Assembly: GCA_023665755.1 (NCBI GenBank)
Contig: JAMPDF010000001.1
Coordinates: forward strand, 1 to 64,000
From: Prevotella sp.
Lineage (GTDB): Bacteria; Bacillota_I; Bacilli_A; ML615J-28; CAG-313
Direction of reading: 5' to 3'
DNA: 64,000 bases
This document shows, one piece after another, positions 36,739 to 45,128 of this stretch. Both the position numbers and the translations under genes were made by a program. A model generated the notes under the pieces. That model searched no databases, was not told where the DNA came from, and saw nothing but the letters and a program-made list of their open reading frames with translations. The stretch's first letter is position 1; each line of letters begins with the position of its first letter.

Positions 36739-36794
36739 TTGACATTTTAGCAAAAATGGGGTAAAATGTTAATAGTGTTAACTAATTATAACAC
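36739..36794 (+). promoter_or_regulatory. Sigma-A promoter with overlapping palindromes for the MarR gene
   Basis: TTGACA (36739-36744), 17 bases, TAAAAT (36762-36767). Directly after the -10 come two overlapping perfect palindromes: GTTAA-TAGTG-TTAAC (36768-36782) and GTGTTA-8-TAACAC (36775-36794). They cover the expected transcription start and suggest autorepression by the MarR protein. Confidence 0.75.
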
Positions 36795-36806
36795 GAGGAA
36801 AATAAT

Positions 36807-37235
36807 ATGAAGGAACAATACGAAGATTTAAAAAATGAATTAATACAGACACTATCTCATTTTTATAGTCATTCACCAATAGGTCAACTTGATTCAATTT
36901 TAGAAGGTGAAGGATCCGTTTTGCTTTATTTGTATAATCAAAAAGGAGAAGTGAATCCTTCTGAGATTAGCGAGGCGCTAGGCATCACCAAGGCCCGTGT
37001 TACTGCAATCTCTAATGCACTTTTTGAAAAAGAATTTATTTTATTTCATAAAAATGAAAGGGATAAGAGAAAAATCAATTTGATATTAAGTCCGCTTGGA
37101 GAAGCGATGATTACCCATAAATTAGAAATGGTAGATCAACGAATTATTTCAATACTAGAAGAGTTGGGTATTGAAAAAACCAGAATGTTAATTGACATTT
37201 TAAATGAGATTCAAGAAATTATGACAAGGGAGTAA
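36807..37235 (+). CDS. MarR-family transcriptional regulator
   Basis: The 142-residue protein has the winged-helix core GEVNPSEISEALGITKARVT followed by a wing with ERDKRKINL, typical of MarR repressors. It lies 9 bases before a DegV gene and behind a promoter with palindromes, so autoregulation is likely. MarR proteins paired with fatty-acid functions (FabT type) are known in related bacteria; here the DegV neighbour makes a lipid ligand plausible, but this is inference. Confidence 0.88.
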   Translation: MKEQYEDLKNELIQTLSHFYSHSPIGQLDSILEGEGSVLLYLYNQKGEVNPSEISEALGITKARVTAISNALFEKEFILFHKNERDKRKINLILSPLGEAMITHKLEMVDQRIISILEELGIEKTRMLIDILNEIQEIMTRE

Positions 37236-37244
37236 GCAAACAGA

Positions 37245-38147
37245 ATGAAAGAACAAAAAAATAATGATTTTATCATTGTATCTGATGGTTCATGTGATTT
37301 ACCAGATGCAATCGTGAACGAAAAACAAATTCAAGTGGTTCCATTTTATGTTTCATTTGATGGCAACACATATTTAAAGGAGAAGAAGGAACTTGATGTA
37401 ACTGAATTTTATGAGCGTCTTGTGGCTGATCCGAACCTTTTTCCCTCAACCGCGCTACCTTCTGTAAACGATTATATGGAAGTGTTTGAACCCGCTCTTC
37501 AAGCCGGAAAAAGTATCATTTGTGCTACAATTACTTCAAAATTCAGTGGCTCTTATAATAGCGCAATGGTTGCTAAGAATACTTGTTTGGAAAAATATCC
37601 AAATGCAAAGATTGCAGTAATAGATTCGATGGTAAATACAGGTGTGCAAGGCTTATTTGTACTAGAATTGGTGCGAATGAAAGAAAATGGTTTATCATTT
37701 GATGAAATTGTTAAGAAGGCAGAAAAAATAAAGAAGACAGGTCGAATTTTCTTTACTGTAGGTAGTCTTGATTATTTGCGCCATGGTGGACGAATTGGAA
37801 AACTTATCGGATTAGTGGGGTCAACGCTCAAGATTAAACCTATTATTGTATTAAAAGAAGGTGAAATTTTTTCAGAAGGTCTTGCCTTTACAAGAAAAAA
37901 ATCTTTTTTGAAAGCAACAAGTTTAGCACAAGAATACTTCGTGAAGAATAAACAAAATCCAGATGAATATCAGTTCATTACTGGATATGGTTATGATAAA
38001 GAAGAAGCAGATAATTTTCAACAAAAGATTCAAGAACTTTTTCATCGAAAAGATGTTTTACAAATCCATATTGGAGCGACAATCGGTGTTCATACAGGAC
38101 CACATCCCATTGGATTAGGCTTCATTAAAAAGTATGAATATTGCTAA
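37245..38147 (+). CDS. DegV-family fatty-acid-binding protein
   Basis: DegV/FakB proteins bind one fatty acid and present it to the kinase FakA for use in phospholipid synthesis. The 300-residue protein begins VSDGSCDLPD, has TSKFSGSYNSA near residue 98 and GRIGKLIGLVGSTLKIKPI near residue 180, and ends with GPHPIGLGF, all typical. It is co-transcribed with the MarR gene. The fatty acid preferred cannot be told from the sequence. Confidence 0.92.
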   Translation: MKEQKNNDFIIVSDGSCDLPDAIVNEKQIQVVPFYVSFDGNTYLKEKKELDVTEFYERLVADPNLFPSTALPSVNDYMEVFEPALQAGKSIICATITSKFSGSYNSAMVAKNTCLEKYPNAKIAVIDSMVNTGVQGLFVLELVRMKENGLSFDEIVKKAEKIKKTGRIFFTVGSLDYLRHGGRIGKLIGLVGSTLKIKPIIVLKEGEIFSEGLAFTRKKSFLKATSLAQEYFVKNKQNPDEYQFITGYGYDKEEADNFQQKIQELFHRKDVLQIHIGATIGVHTGPHPIGLGFIKKYEYC

Positions 38148-38156
38148 TGTAAATAA

Positions 38157-38193
38157 AATCCCTCTTATTCAAGATAAGGGGGAACTTTTTTTA
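38157..38193 (+). terminator. Terminator after the MarR-DegV operon
   Basis: ATCCCTCTTAT pairs with ATAAGGGGGA around TCAAG, followed by seven T. It overlaps the 3' end of the convergent gene. Confidence 0.75.
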
Positions 38194-39074
38194 TTCAAAT
38201 GGGCTTGAATGATAACGGCATAGTGATCAGAAGCATACTGCCCATCAAAAACTTCGTTAAGGACATTGTAGAATTCAACTTGAAAACAATTGTTTTTGAT
38301 AAAAATATAATCACAGATTGTCACAGGAGTGGGAGATCCATAATTATTAAAAGTGGGTGCATCTCTTGTGATTAGCGCTTCATATTTGGCATCTAAAAAT
38401 AATTGAGTAGCATATTGATAATCGTTTGATCCTTCTTGGAAGTTAAAATCGCCTAAAATAAAAGATGGTGATTGGGCTAATTGTTCGTCAATCAAGTCTA
38501 AGGATTTCTGTCTTATCTTTTCTTTGGCATAATCCAAATGAGTATTGCATATCCAAAAAGACTGTTGGGTAGATATTTCGGTCAAATGAATAAAAATACA
38601 GAAACGCTCATAGTGACTATTCCACCCGATAGAAGGTGTATCAGGAGTATCAGATAGCCAAAATTGATTAGTTGATTCTAGCTCAAAGCGATCAGAGCGA
38701 TAAAAAATGGCTAAACCTTCAGGATTGAAATCATCAAATTTACGATGATAATAAATTGATTGATAGGATTTCAACGTTTTAAGCAAATCATCATATTGAT
38801 TGGTTCTGACTTCTTGTAGACACAAAATATCTGGTGATGCTTGTTCAATTTGAGCAAGAATGTGTCTTTTTCGATTATGCCAATACTCATTTTCCATTTC
38901 AATTGCTTTTGGCATATAAGTTTTAATATTGTAAGTCATCAATTTGTATGTTCCATCTGTATAATCAACAGATTGAATTTGAAAGTGTCTACATCCTGAA
39001 AGTCCTAAAGGAATAAATAGAAAGATCAAAAGAAGAACTAACCTTTGTAATATCAAATGTATTTTCACAAACAA
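38169..39074 (-). CDS. Endonuclease/exonuclease/phosphatase-fold lipoprotein
   Basis: The 301-residue protein has an N-terminal hydrophobic stretch with lipobox LSGC (about residue 28), so it is surface anchored. The mature part has the metal-dependent EEP fold: TYNIK, LQEVR with the catalytic Glu, NTHLDY, GDFNF, a later CDYIF and the final SDHYAV with Asp-His. Such enzymes cleave DNA, RNA, sphingomyelin or inositol phosphates. Surface location suggests nutrient nucleic acid or phospholipid breakdown. It is a single gene on the minus strand. Confidence 0.88.
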   Translation of the reverse strand: MFVKIHLILQRLVLLLIFLFIPLGLSGCRHFQIQSVDYTDGTYKLMTYNIKTYMPKAIEMENEYWHNRKRHILAQIEQASPDILCLQEVRTNQYDDLLKTLKSYQSIYYHRKFDDFNPEGLAIFYRSDRFELESTNQFWLSDTPDTPSIGWNSHYERFCIFIHLTEISTQQSFWICNTHLDYAKEKIRQKSLDLIDEQLAQSPSFILGDFNFQEGSNDYQYATQLFLDAKYEALITRDAPTFNNYGSPTPVTICDYIFIKNNCFQVEFYNVLNEVFDGQYASDHYAVIIQAHLNKKSSPLS

Positions 39075-39168
39075 AACCTTCTTTCATTGATAACAATTGT
39101 ATCATAAATGCGTGTGTTTTTCCTCTTATTTGATGAAGAAAAATATGAACATTCGAAGTATTTAGAGA

Positions 39169-39414
39169 TTATTTAATTAAATGGGCAGTAATAATGGTAT
39201 AACTAGAGGTACAAATGGTAATTTGGGCATGGCTGATTTCGCAATACCCATTTTTACCATGGTTGCAAATTTGACATCTTTCATCTAAAATGAGGTTTTT
39301 ACAATATTGAACCACATCATGGGTATGCAAATGAAGATGCCTAAGTATTCTTTGAATTTCCATATCTGTTGTATGTAGTTTTCCAATATTGGTAATTCAT
39401 ATTTTTTTATTCAT
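39169..39414 (-). pseudogene. DUF3781 protein with an internal TGA
   Basis: On the minus strand a start at 39414 behind AAGAGGA reads MNKKI, a TGA at 39399-39397, then ITNIGKLHTTDMEIQRIL in the same frame, continuing to GKNGYC and SYTIITAH at the end. GKLHTT, EIQRIL.HL and SYTIITAH are the landmarks of DUF3781. The early stop at codon 6 prevents translation from the proper start, although the ATG at 39363 could give a 64-residue product without SD support. Probably a pseudogene. Confidence 0.6.
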
Positions 39415-39448
39415 CAAAAAATGTCCTCTTTGATAAATGTATAGTTGA

Positions 39449-39478
39449 AAAGGTCTGATTATTATATCAGACCTTTGA
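39449..39478 (-). terminator. Terminator of tRNA-Leu
   Basis: AAAGGTCTGAT and ATCAGACCTTT form a perfect 11-bp stem; on the minus strand it ends in TTTT. Confidence 0.85.
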
Positions 39479-39486
39479 ATTTCTTA

Positions 39487-39572
39487 TGGTGCCACTGGTC
39501 GGACTCGAACCGACACGGTATCGCTACCACTGGATTTTGAGTCCAGCGCGTCTACCATTTCACCACAGTGGC
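39487..39572 (-). tRNA. tRNA-Leu (anticodon CAA)
   Basis: On the minus strand: acceptor stem GCCACTG / CAGTGGC, anticodon stem CTGGA/TCCAG with loop CTCAAAA, a long variable arm (GTGGTAGCGATACC region), T-arm GTCGG/CCGAC, A73 and encoded CCA. The long variable arm marks a class II tRNA. Anticodon CAA reads TTG. Confidence 0.95.
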
Positions 39573-39888
39573 ATTGGAATAGCATACTTATATATTCTAC
39601 TATAAAATATGAATATTTGCAAGTAAATTGCTAGAAAAAAATAACTATACTAATTTAGAGTAGGAAAAAATTAAAAAGTAAAAAAACGTTTGAAATTATA
39701 AATTTTCCCATATTTATAGTATAAAAAAGGTCAAATTTTAAAAAAAATGACTCTAAAATCGCTCTCTCAGCGTTTGAAACACAAAAAAGGCGGGGAAAGG
39801 GGCGCCAAAAGATAAAGTATTTTACAAAATGAGAAAAATAGTGTATAATGTCTAAGATGTAAAAAAGAATTAAATTTTGAGGTGTAAT
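39573..39888 (+). promoter_or_regulatory. Intergenic region with sigma-A promoter
   Basis: No gene is visible in these 316 bases. TTTACA (39821-39826), 17 bases, TATAAT (39844-39849) drives the next operon. A locally GC-rich patch (GGCGGGGAAAGGGGCGCC, 39790-39807) just upstream stands out in the AT-rich background; its role is unknown. Confidence 0.75.
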
Positions 39889-41109
39889 ATGAAAGAAAAG
39901 AAGAAAAAAGAGCGCGTTATGCCGAATCGCTTGGCATGGTTTATCTATGTTACTGGATGCAGAATTTATATGTTATTTCATAACCGAGTACATATCAATA
40001 GATTGGTATTTCGCAAGCGAAATAAAAAAGAGGGTTGCATTGTCATTTATAATCATAGCTCTAATAAAGATCACTATATTACTACGATGTGTTTTGGTCA
40101 TACTCGAGCTGCCTATGTAACATCGAGCCATTTTTATTTTAATAAGTTGTATCGCACTTTATTGAACTGGGTTAGGGCAATTCCTAAAGAACAATTTAAG
40201 TCTGATATTGGGACAATTAAAAAGATCAAAAGAGCACTTCAAAAAAATTTACCTGTCTCTATTGCACCCGCAGGTCAAATTACAGTCCATGGTGATCCAT
40301 TATATATAGATCCCTCTATTGTAAAGTTATTGAAGATGTGTAAAGTTGATGTATATGCGATTCAAATGCATGGGAATTATTATGCCTATCCCAAATGGCG
40401 TAAATACAGAAGAAAATTACCAATATATGCAGAGTTTGTTAAGGTAATGGATAAAGAAGAACTGATGAATCTATCTGATGAGGAAATCTATCGCAATGTA
40501 TGTGGAGCTATTGCTATCAATGACCGGAAAGAACAAGCAACATTCCAATATCATCTAGCCTCAGAGGGGTTGATTGAGGGAATTGAAAGTATTTTGTATC
40601 AATGTCCAAAATGTATGGCTAAATATCAAAATGAAACGCATAAGGATACACTGACTTGTACATCTTGTGGAAATCAAATTCGAATGAATCATCAGGGGTT
40701 TTTAGAACCAGTCTCAGCAGACGTGGTATTGATGCAAAATGAGGCCGAATGGTACAAATGGGAGCAACATAAAATCCAACAAGAAATGGAAAAAGGTACT
40801 TTCCATTTAGAAGGAAAATTTAAATTATTGCATAATTTGGATTATAGTTATATTTTAGAAGAAGTAGGCGAAGGTCAAGTTGTCCTTACTATGAATGAAT
40901 TCTACTATGAAGGCACTTTTCAAGGCGATTTGATTCGCAAAGATTTCAAACTCGATCGTTTACAACAACTTCCATTTGAGGTAAGAAAGCATTTTGATAT
41001 TCCCGATGATGATGGCTGTTTTGAATTTATACCATTTGAGGGAGAACATTTTGCAAAAATTACTGAATTTGTTCAGGCCATTGAAGTGATGTCACGAATG
41101 AGGAAATAG
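39889..41109 (+). CDS. PlsC-like acyltransferase with C-terminal zinc ribbon
   Basis: The N-terminal half resembles glycerolipid acyltransferases: NHSSNKDHY near residue 55 provides the HX4D pattern, and IAPAGQITVHGD near residue 125 stands where PEGT is usual. Near residues 238-261 lies a zinc ribbon (CPKC ... CTSC), followed by a beta-rich domain of about 130 residues that I cannot name. I use ATG 39889 behind GAGGTG; an upstream TTG start is less likely. About 406 residues. It ends 2 bases before rlmD. Altered acyltransferase motifs suggest an unusual acceptor or donor. Confidence 0.75.
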   Translation: MKEKKKKERVMPNRLAWFIYVTGCRIYMLFHNRVHINRLVFRKRNKKEGCIVIYNHSSNKDHYITTMCFGHTRAAYVTSSHFYFNKLYRTLLNWVRAIPKEQFKSDIGTIKKIKRALQKNLPVSIAPAGQITVHGDPLYIDPSIVKLLKMCKVDVYAIQMHGNYYAYPKWRKYRRKLPIYAEFVKVMDKEELMNLSDEEIYRNVCGAIAINDRKEQATFQYHLASEGLIEGIESILYQCPKCMAKYQNETHKDTLTCTSCGNQIRMNHQGFLEPVSADVVLMQNEAEWYKWEQHKIQQEMEKGTFHLEGKFKLLHNLDYSYILEEVGEGQVVLTMNEFYYEGTFQGDLIRKDFKLDRLQQLPFEVRKHFDIPDDDGCFEFIPFEGEHFAKITEFVQAIEVMSRMRK

Positions 41110-41111
41110 CT

Positions 41112-42338
41112 ATGACTGAACATATGGATTGTCCGTTATATGGTAAATGCGGAGGGTGTCAGCGTTTAAATCAATCGTATAGCCAGACTTTAACCGATAA
41201 ATTAGCCTATGTCAATCACTGCTTTCAGAAGGAAAAATTGCCGATCAAAGTTAAAAACATCCTTGAGGCAAAGCAAAACATCGCCTATCGCAATAAAATG
41301 ATTGTTGGATTTCGACGAAAAAATGGCCGGATTGTTTATGGTTTTTATGAAGAAAATTCGCATCAAATCGTGCCACAAACCTATTGCCCTATGCACAGTC
41401 TATTGCAAAATCAAATTGCCAATCGAATTTGCAGTTTGATGGAGAAAATGCATTTGTCTCCATTTGATGAGGATAGAAGGACAGGATTGATTCGTTATGT
41501 CCTTATCAAAGAAGCCGTTTCTACTCAAGAAATTTTAGTCACTATCGTGGTTGGGAGTGAACAGTTTGGCGGTAGAAATGATTTTGTAAAAGCACTAAGA
41601 GCAGAGTTTCCTCAAATCAAAACCATTATTCAAAATGTCAATATGCGAAAAACCAGTGTTGTCTTAGGCGATAAAGAAAAGATTTTATATGGACCTGGTT
41701 ATATTCAAGATGAACTTTGTGGATTCCTGTTTCAAATTACTTCAAAATCTTTTTATCAAGTCAATCCTTATCAAACCGCCCTTTTATATCAAACCGCTAT
41801 TGATTTTTGTCAATTGACAAAAAAGGATATCGTTTTAGATGCATATAGTGGTATTGGTACTATAGGCATGATTGTGAGTCCATTGGTACAAACTGTATTA
41901 AGTGTAGAAAATAATAAACAAGCAAGTCTTGCGGCAATCGAAAATGTCAAACGCAATCAGATAAAAAATGTTCGTGTCATTTGCGATGATGCGACCAATT
42001 ATGTAAAAATGTTGGCTAATGAAAAGGCAAAAATTGATGTAGTAATTATGGATCCACCTCGTACTGGTTCAACACCTGCTTTCCTCAAGGCTCTTGGTAG
42101 TTTAAAACCCAGACAAATTGTTTATATTTCATGTGGACCTGACACTTTAGCAACTGATTTAAGTATGCTTTTAAAATTAGGATATGGTGTTACGAAGATA
42201 ACTTGTGTGGATATGTTTTGTTGGACAAACCATGTAGAGACGGTAGTACTTCTTTCCCACAAAGGAACAGATAAACATATCAATGTAAAAGTTGACTTAG
42301 GTAATGAGTATGAAAAAAATTCATGGAACAAGTCATAG
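41112..42338 (+). CDS. rlmD: 23S rRNA (uracil-5-)-methyltransferase, RlmD/RumA type
   Basis: The enzyme methylates C5 of a uracil in 23S rRNA. It has the iron-sulfur cluster cysteines C..YGKCGGC at the N-terminus with a fourth in YCPMH, a SAM-binding DAYSGIGTIGM near residue 243, DPPRTG near residue 313 and the nucleophile in ISCGPDTL near residue 340. No N-terminal TRAM domain is present. The last 25 residues (from HINVKVDLG) are the start of a C-terminal tail that is broken downstream; the catalytic part is complete, so activity is expected. Confidence 0.93.
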   Translation: MTEHMDCPLYGKCGGCQRLNQSYSQTLTDKLAYVNHCFQKEKLPIKVKNILEAKQNIAYRNKMIVGFRRKNGRIVYGFYEENSHQIVPQTYCPMHSLLQNQIANRICSLMEKMHLSPFDEDRRTGLIRYVLIKEAVSTQEILVTIVVGSEQFGGRNDFVKALRAEFPQIKTIIQNVNMRKTSVVLGDKEKILYGPGYIQDELCGFLFQITSKSFYQVNPYQTALLYQTAIDFCQLTKKDIVLDAYSGIGTIGMIVSPLVQTVLSVENNKQASLAAIENVKRNQIKNVRVICDDATNYVKMLANEKAKIDVVIMDPPRTGSTPAFLKALGSLKPRQIVYISCGPDTLATDLSMLLKLGYGVTKITCVDMFCWTNHVETVVLLSHKGTDKHINVKVDLGNEYEKNSWNKS

Positions 42339-42578
42339 AAAAAGTAGATACAAATCAACCTAAAGGAAAAGTCACCTATAAGATGATACAACAATACATA
42401 GAAGAAAACTAGGGATTTAAAGTATATACTGCGTATATTGCGGAAGTAAAATGTTCCTTAGGCTTAACAATGTATGGCACCTAATGGAGTAGAGAAATTA
42501 AAAAATCCTAGAGGTCATCCTACTCCTAAAATAGTAAGTGCCATAAAAGATGCATGGAAATATTATGAAATAATATAA
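42320..42578 (+). pseudogene. Decayed C-terminal tail domain of RlmD
   Basis: After the rlmD stop another frame continues as GKVTYKMIQQYIEEN, a TAG at 42410-42412, GFKVYTAYIAEVK, and after another shift NPRGHPTPKIVSAIKD to a stop at 42576. These segments in this order match the tail domain seen after RlmD-type enzymes and elsewhere in Clostridia-like genomes (TYKMIQ.YI...G.KV...YIAEVK...HPTP). Two frameshifts and one stop show that the tail has been lost here. Confidence 0.75.
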
Positions 42579-42590
42579 TAATACTAAAAG

Positions 42591-42617
42591 GTCTCCAATC
42601 GAGTGGAGACATTTTTA
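42591..42617 (+). terminator. Terminator after rlmD
   Basis: GTCTCCA (42591-42597), loop ATCGAG, TGGAGAC (42604-42610), then ATTTTT. Confidence 0.85.
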
Positions 42618-42627
42618 CATATATTCT

Positions 42628-42864
42628 TATTGAATTGTTTTGAAAAATAAATTTAAATGATATAATAATCTCAAGAAGTGTATTTTTAAAACAAAAATAA
42701 TAATCGAATTAAAAAAGATATTACCAATCTTTAGTATGAATCAAAAATTTAAGTAAAATTAGAGTTACAAAGGTGGATTGATATCAAATGAAAATTATAT
42801 TAAGAATAGGAAGATTCCTGTGGATTTAAACTTATAAATAAAAAAGAATACAAAGGAGGAGAAT
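42628..42864 (+). repeat. Lipoprotein leader, copy B
   Basis: Homologous to 14065-14306. It has TTGAAA (42640-42645), TATAAT (42661-42666), ATTACCAATCTTTA, TACAAAGGTGGATTGATAT, a 13-codon ORF and a GGAGGAG site before the next lipoprotein. Confidence 0.8.
42788..42829 (+). CDS. Conserved 13-residue leader peptide (copy B)
   Basis: Reads MKIILRIGRFLWI then TAA, behind AAAGGTGG. It differs from copy A in one residue (Ile for Thr), and the nucleotide changes inside the ORF are mostly synonymous, which hints at selection on the peptide. Confidence 0.5.
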   Translation: MKIILRIGRFLWI

Positions 42865-43239
42865 ATGAAAAAAGTTAGTATATTATTCAGTATGTTATCT
42901 ATATTATGTTGTATATTTTTAATTGGATGCAGAAAAGAAATTATAGAAGAAATAGAAAATAAAGGGATATGTGAAAACCAGCTTGATAATCGTAATTCAA
43001 TTATGAAAGATTATGAATGTATATTTATAAATAATCATTGCGTATCACCTTTACATAATTGGTCAATTCCTAAAAATGAATTAATATTTTATGAAATTTA
43101 TGATTCAGAGGAAATAAATAATTTTGATATATTTGAAAAATGCATATTAGATGAAAACAAACAATGCATAAATGAACATCATAAAGGAATCAAGTTTCAT
43201 AATATGGAATATATTATTTATTTAAATGAAAATGAATAA
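42865..43239 (+). CDS. Small lipoprotein of unknown function, leader cassette B
   Basis: The 124-residue protein has a signal peptide with lipobox LIGC (Cys near residue 22). The mature part has several Cys residues (CENQ, YECIF, HCVS, KCIL, QCIN) that could form disulfides outside the cell. It shares leader and signal-peptide style with the protein at 14307 but not the mature sequence. I do not recognise the family. Confidence 0.7.
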   Translation: MKKVSILFSMLSILCCIFLIGCRKEIIEEIENKGICENQLDNRNSIMKDYECIFINNHCVSPLHNWSIPKNELIFYEIYDSEEINNFDIFEKCILDENKQCINEHHKGIKFHNMEYIIYLNENE

Positions 43240-43405
43240 ATAAATAATTTAGGGTTGTTTTTTAGGTTGATAAATACAACGAAATAATATTGTAAACACC
43301 TTTATATGAACATCATATCAGATATAGCAGAGAGGTAAAGCAATATACAAAAAATCAAAAAAATAAAATATCTTTGGTAACCATTAGTTAAAATATTAGG
43401 AGAAA

Positions 43406-43873
43406 ATGATGAAATATATAGGTACTGTTATTGCTGTAGCGGATATCAATGCCGCAAGAAAGTTTTATGAAAATTTATTTGGCTGGGAAGTATATCAAAA
43501 TTATGGAAAAAATATTACTTTCACCTGTGGATTATCGTTACAACAGGATTTTGATTGGCTTGTAGGTATTACAAAAGAACGGGTACTTCAAAAGACCAAT
43601 AATGTGGAACTGGTGTTTGAGGTAGAAAATTTGGATTGTTTTTTGAGTAAATTGAATAAGTATCACCACATTGAGTATCTAGGAGGAGTAATAGAGCATA
43701 GTTGGGGGCAACGTGTGATTCGGTTCTACGATTTAGATGGTCATCTTATCGAAGTTGGTGAGGATATGAAAATGGTGGTGAAACGTTTTTTAAATGCCAA
43801 TATGACGCTAGAAGAAGTATCTAGTCGAATGGATACATCCATTCAAGATCTAAAAAAATTGCTGAATAGTTGA
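43406..43873 (+). CDS. VOC-family (glyoxalase-like) protein
   Basis: The first 125 residues match one VOC module: AVADINAARKFYENLFGWEV at the start and RFYDLDGHLIEVGE at the end, the latter with the metal-ligand Glu. A C-terminal tail (MTLEEVSSRMDTSIQDL) looks like a small helical motif. VOC proteins include glyoxalases, dioxygenases and antibiotic-binding resistance proteins; the substrate is open. It starts behind TAGGAG and is followed 32 bases later by a GNAT gene. Confidence 0.85.
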   Translation: MMKYIGTVIAVADINAARKFYENLFGWEVYQNYGKNITFTCGLSLQQDFDWLVGITKERVLQKTNNVELVFEVENLDCFLSKLNKYHHIEYLGGVIEHSWGQRVIRFYDLDGHLIEVGEDMKMVVKRFLNANMTLEEVSSRMDTSIQDLKKLLNS

Positions 43874-43905
43874 TGAAAATTTAGAATGCAATGGAGGAAA
43901 GGAAT

Positions 43906-44490
43906 ATGGAATTATATACAAGAAGATTAATTCTTCGTCCCTGGAAAGATACAGATGCCAAGAATTTATATCATTATGCCAAAGATCCTATGGTTGGGCC
44001 AATAGCAGGTTGGCCTCCTCATAAGAGTGTTGAAGATAGTCTTAGAGTGATTCAACATGTGCTAAATGGAAAAGAGTGCTATGCGGTTTGTCTAAAAGAG
44101 AGTGGATTAGCCATTGGAGCGATTGAACTGATATTAGCAGAAAATGCAAGAATGACTAGTCAAAATGATGAGTGTGAATTGGGATATTGGATTGGGCGAG
44201 ATTTTTGGGGACAAGGAATGATTCCTGAAGCCGCACGAGAGATACTTCGCCATGCTTTTGAGGATTTGCATATGAGTGTAGTTTGGTGTGGGTATTATGA
44301 AGGCAATGAAAAATCAAAGCGAGTACAAGAAAAAGTAGGATTTGTTTACCATCATACTTGCTATGAGGTTCTTGTCCCATTGATGAATGAAACTAGAATA
44401 GAGCATATCAATTGTATGACAAAAGAACATTGGTCCGTGATTACATCTAACACAGGAGTTAGAATGGAGAGGCAAAATAAGAAGAACTAA
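43906..44490 (+). CDS. GNAT-family N-acetyltransferase
   Basis: The protein transfers acetyl groups from acetyl-CoA. It has the RimJ/RimL-like pattern: TRRLILRPW at the N-terminus, ELGYWIGRDFWGQGMIPEA with the acetyl-CoA-binding Q/R..G segment near residues 85-105, and NEKSKRVQEKVGF near residue 145. I chose ATG 43906 because GGAGGAAAGG precedes it. The target amine is unknown. Confidence 0.87.
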   Translation: MELYTRRLILRPWKDTDAKNLYHYAKDPMVGPIAGWPPHKSVEDSLRVIQHVLNGKECYAVCLKESGLAIGAIELILAENARMTSQNDECELGYWIGRDFWGQGMIPEAAREILRHAFEDLHMSVVWCGYYEGNEKSKRVQEKVGFVYHHTCYEVLVPLMNETRIEHINCMTKEHWSVITSNTGVRMERQNKKN

Positions 44491-44588
44491 ACCAATTCAG
44501 GATTTGACTTGGAGAATGAAAGATGTTTCCATTAGGATGATAGAATATAATATTGATTGGAGAAACTGAAACGAAAGGATAAATCAAT

Positions 44589-45128
44589 ATGAAAAGGTAT
44601 GTTGCATTTTTGAGAGGAATCAATATCAGTGGGAAAAATAAAGTGCCTATGGCGCAATTGAAAAAAAGTTTTGAAGCCCTTGGTTTTGGAGAAGTTAGGA
44701 CATACTTGAACAGTGGGAATGTCGTATTTTCAAGTAATGAAGATAGTATAGAGAGGATAATAAATCAGATTGAAATCCTAATCAAAAAACAGTTTGATCT
44801 AACTATTTCCATTTTTGTCATATTCAAAGAAGAACTTGAAGATATTTTAGAGCATGCAGCTGATTGGTTGGGGAATGAAGATCAAGAGATTTATGATAAT
44901 TTGATTTTCATGATGCCTCCAGTTGCATTTGTTGATGTTTGGAACGAGATTGGAGAGCCCAAGCAAGAATTAGAAAAGATAAAAGCATACAAACAAGTGA
45001 TATTTTGGTCTTTTAGTCGAAAAGAGTATCAAAAGACAAATTGGTGGTCAAAGACTGCAAATACTAATATTAGTAGTAAACTGACAATTAGAACAGCGAA
45101 TACTGTCAAAAAGATAGTTGAAATGTAA
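44589..45128 (+). CDS. DUF1697 protein
   Basis: The 179-residue protein has the DUF1697 hallmark FLRGINISGKNKVPM followed by FGEVRTYLNSGNVVF and, near the end, a Ser/Thr/Lys-rich KTANTNISSKLTIRTANTV. The family is widespread and uncharacterised. It is a single gene with its own AAAGGA site. Confidence 0.88.
   Translation: MKRYVAFLRGINISGKNKVPMAQLKKSFEALGFGEVRTYLNSGNVVFSSNEDSIERIINQIEILIKKQFDLTISIFVIFKEELEDILEHAADWLGNEDQEIYDNLIFMMPPVAFVDVWNEIGEPKQELEKIKAYKQVIFWSFSRKEYQKTNWWSKTANTNISSKLTIRTANTVKKIVEM

Noticed and set aside
39790..39807. Structured RNA at the GC-rich patch before 39889
   Set aside because: It lies upstream of the promoter that drives the next gene and has no clear pairing partner; kept only as a note.
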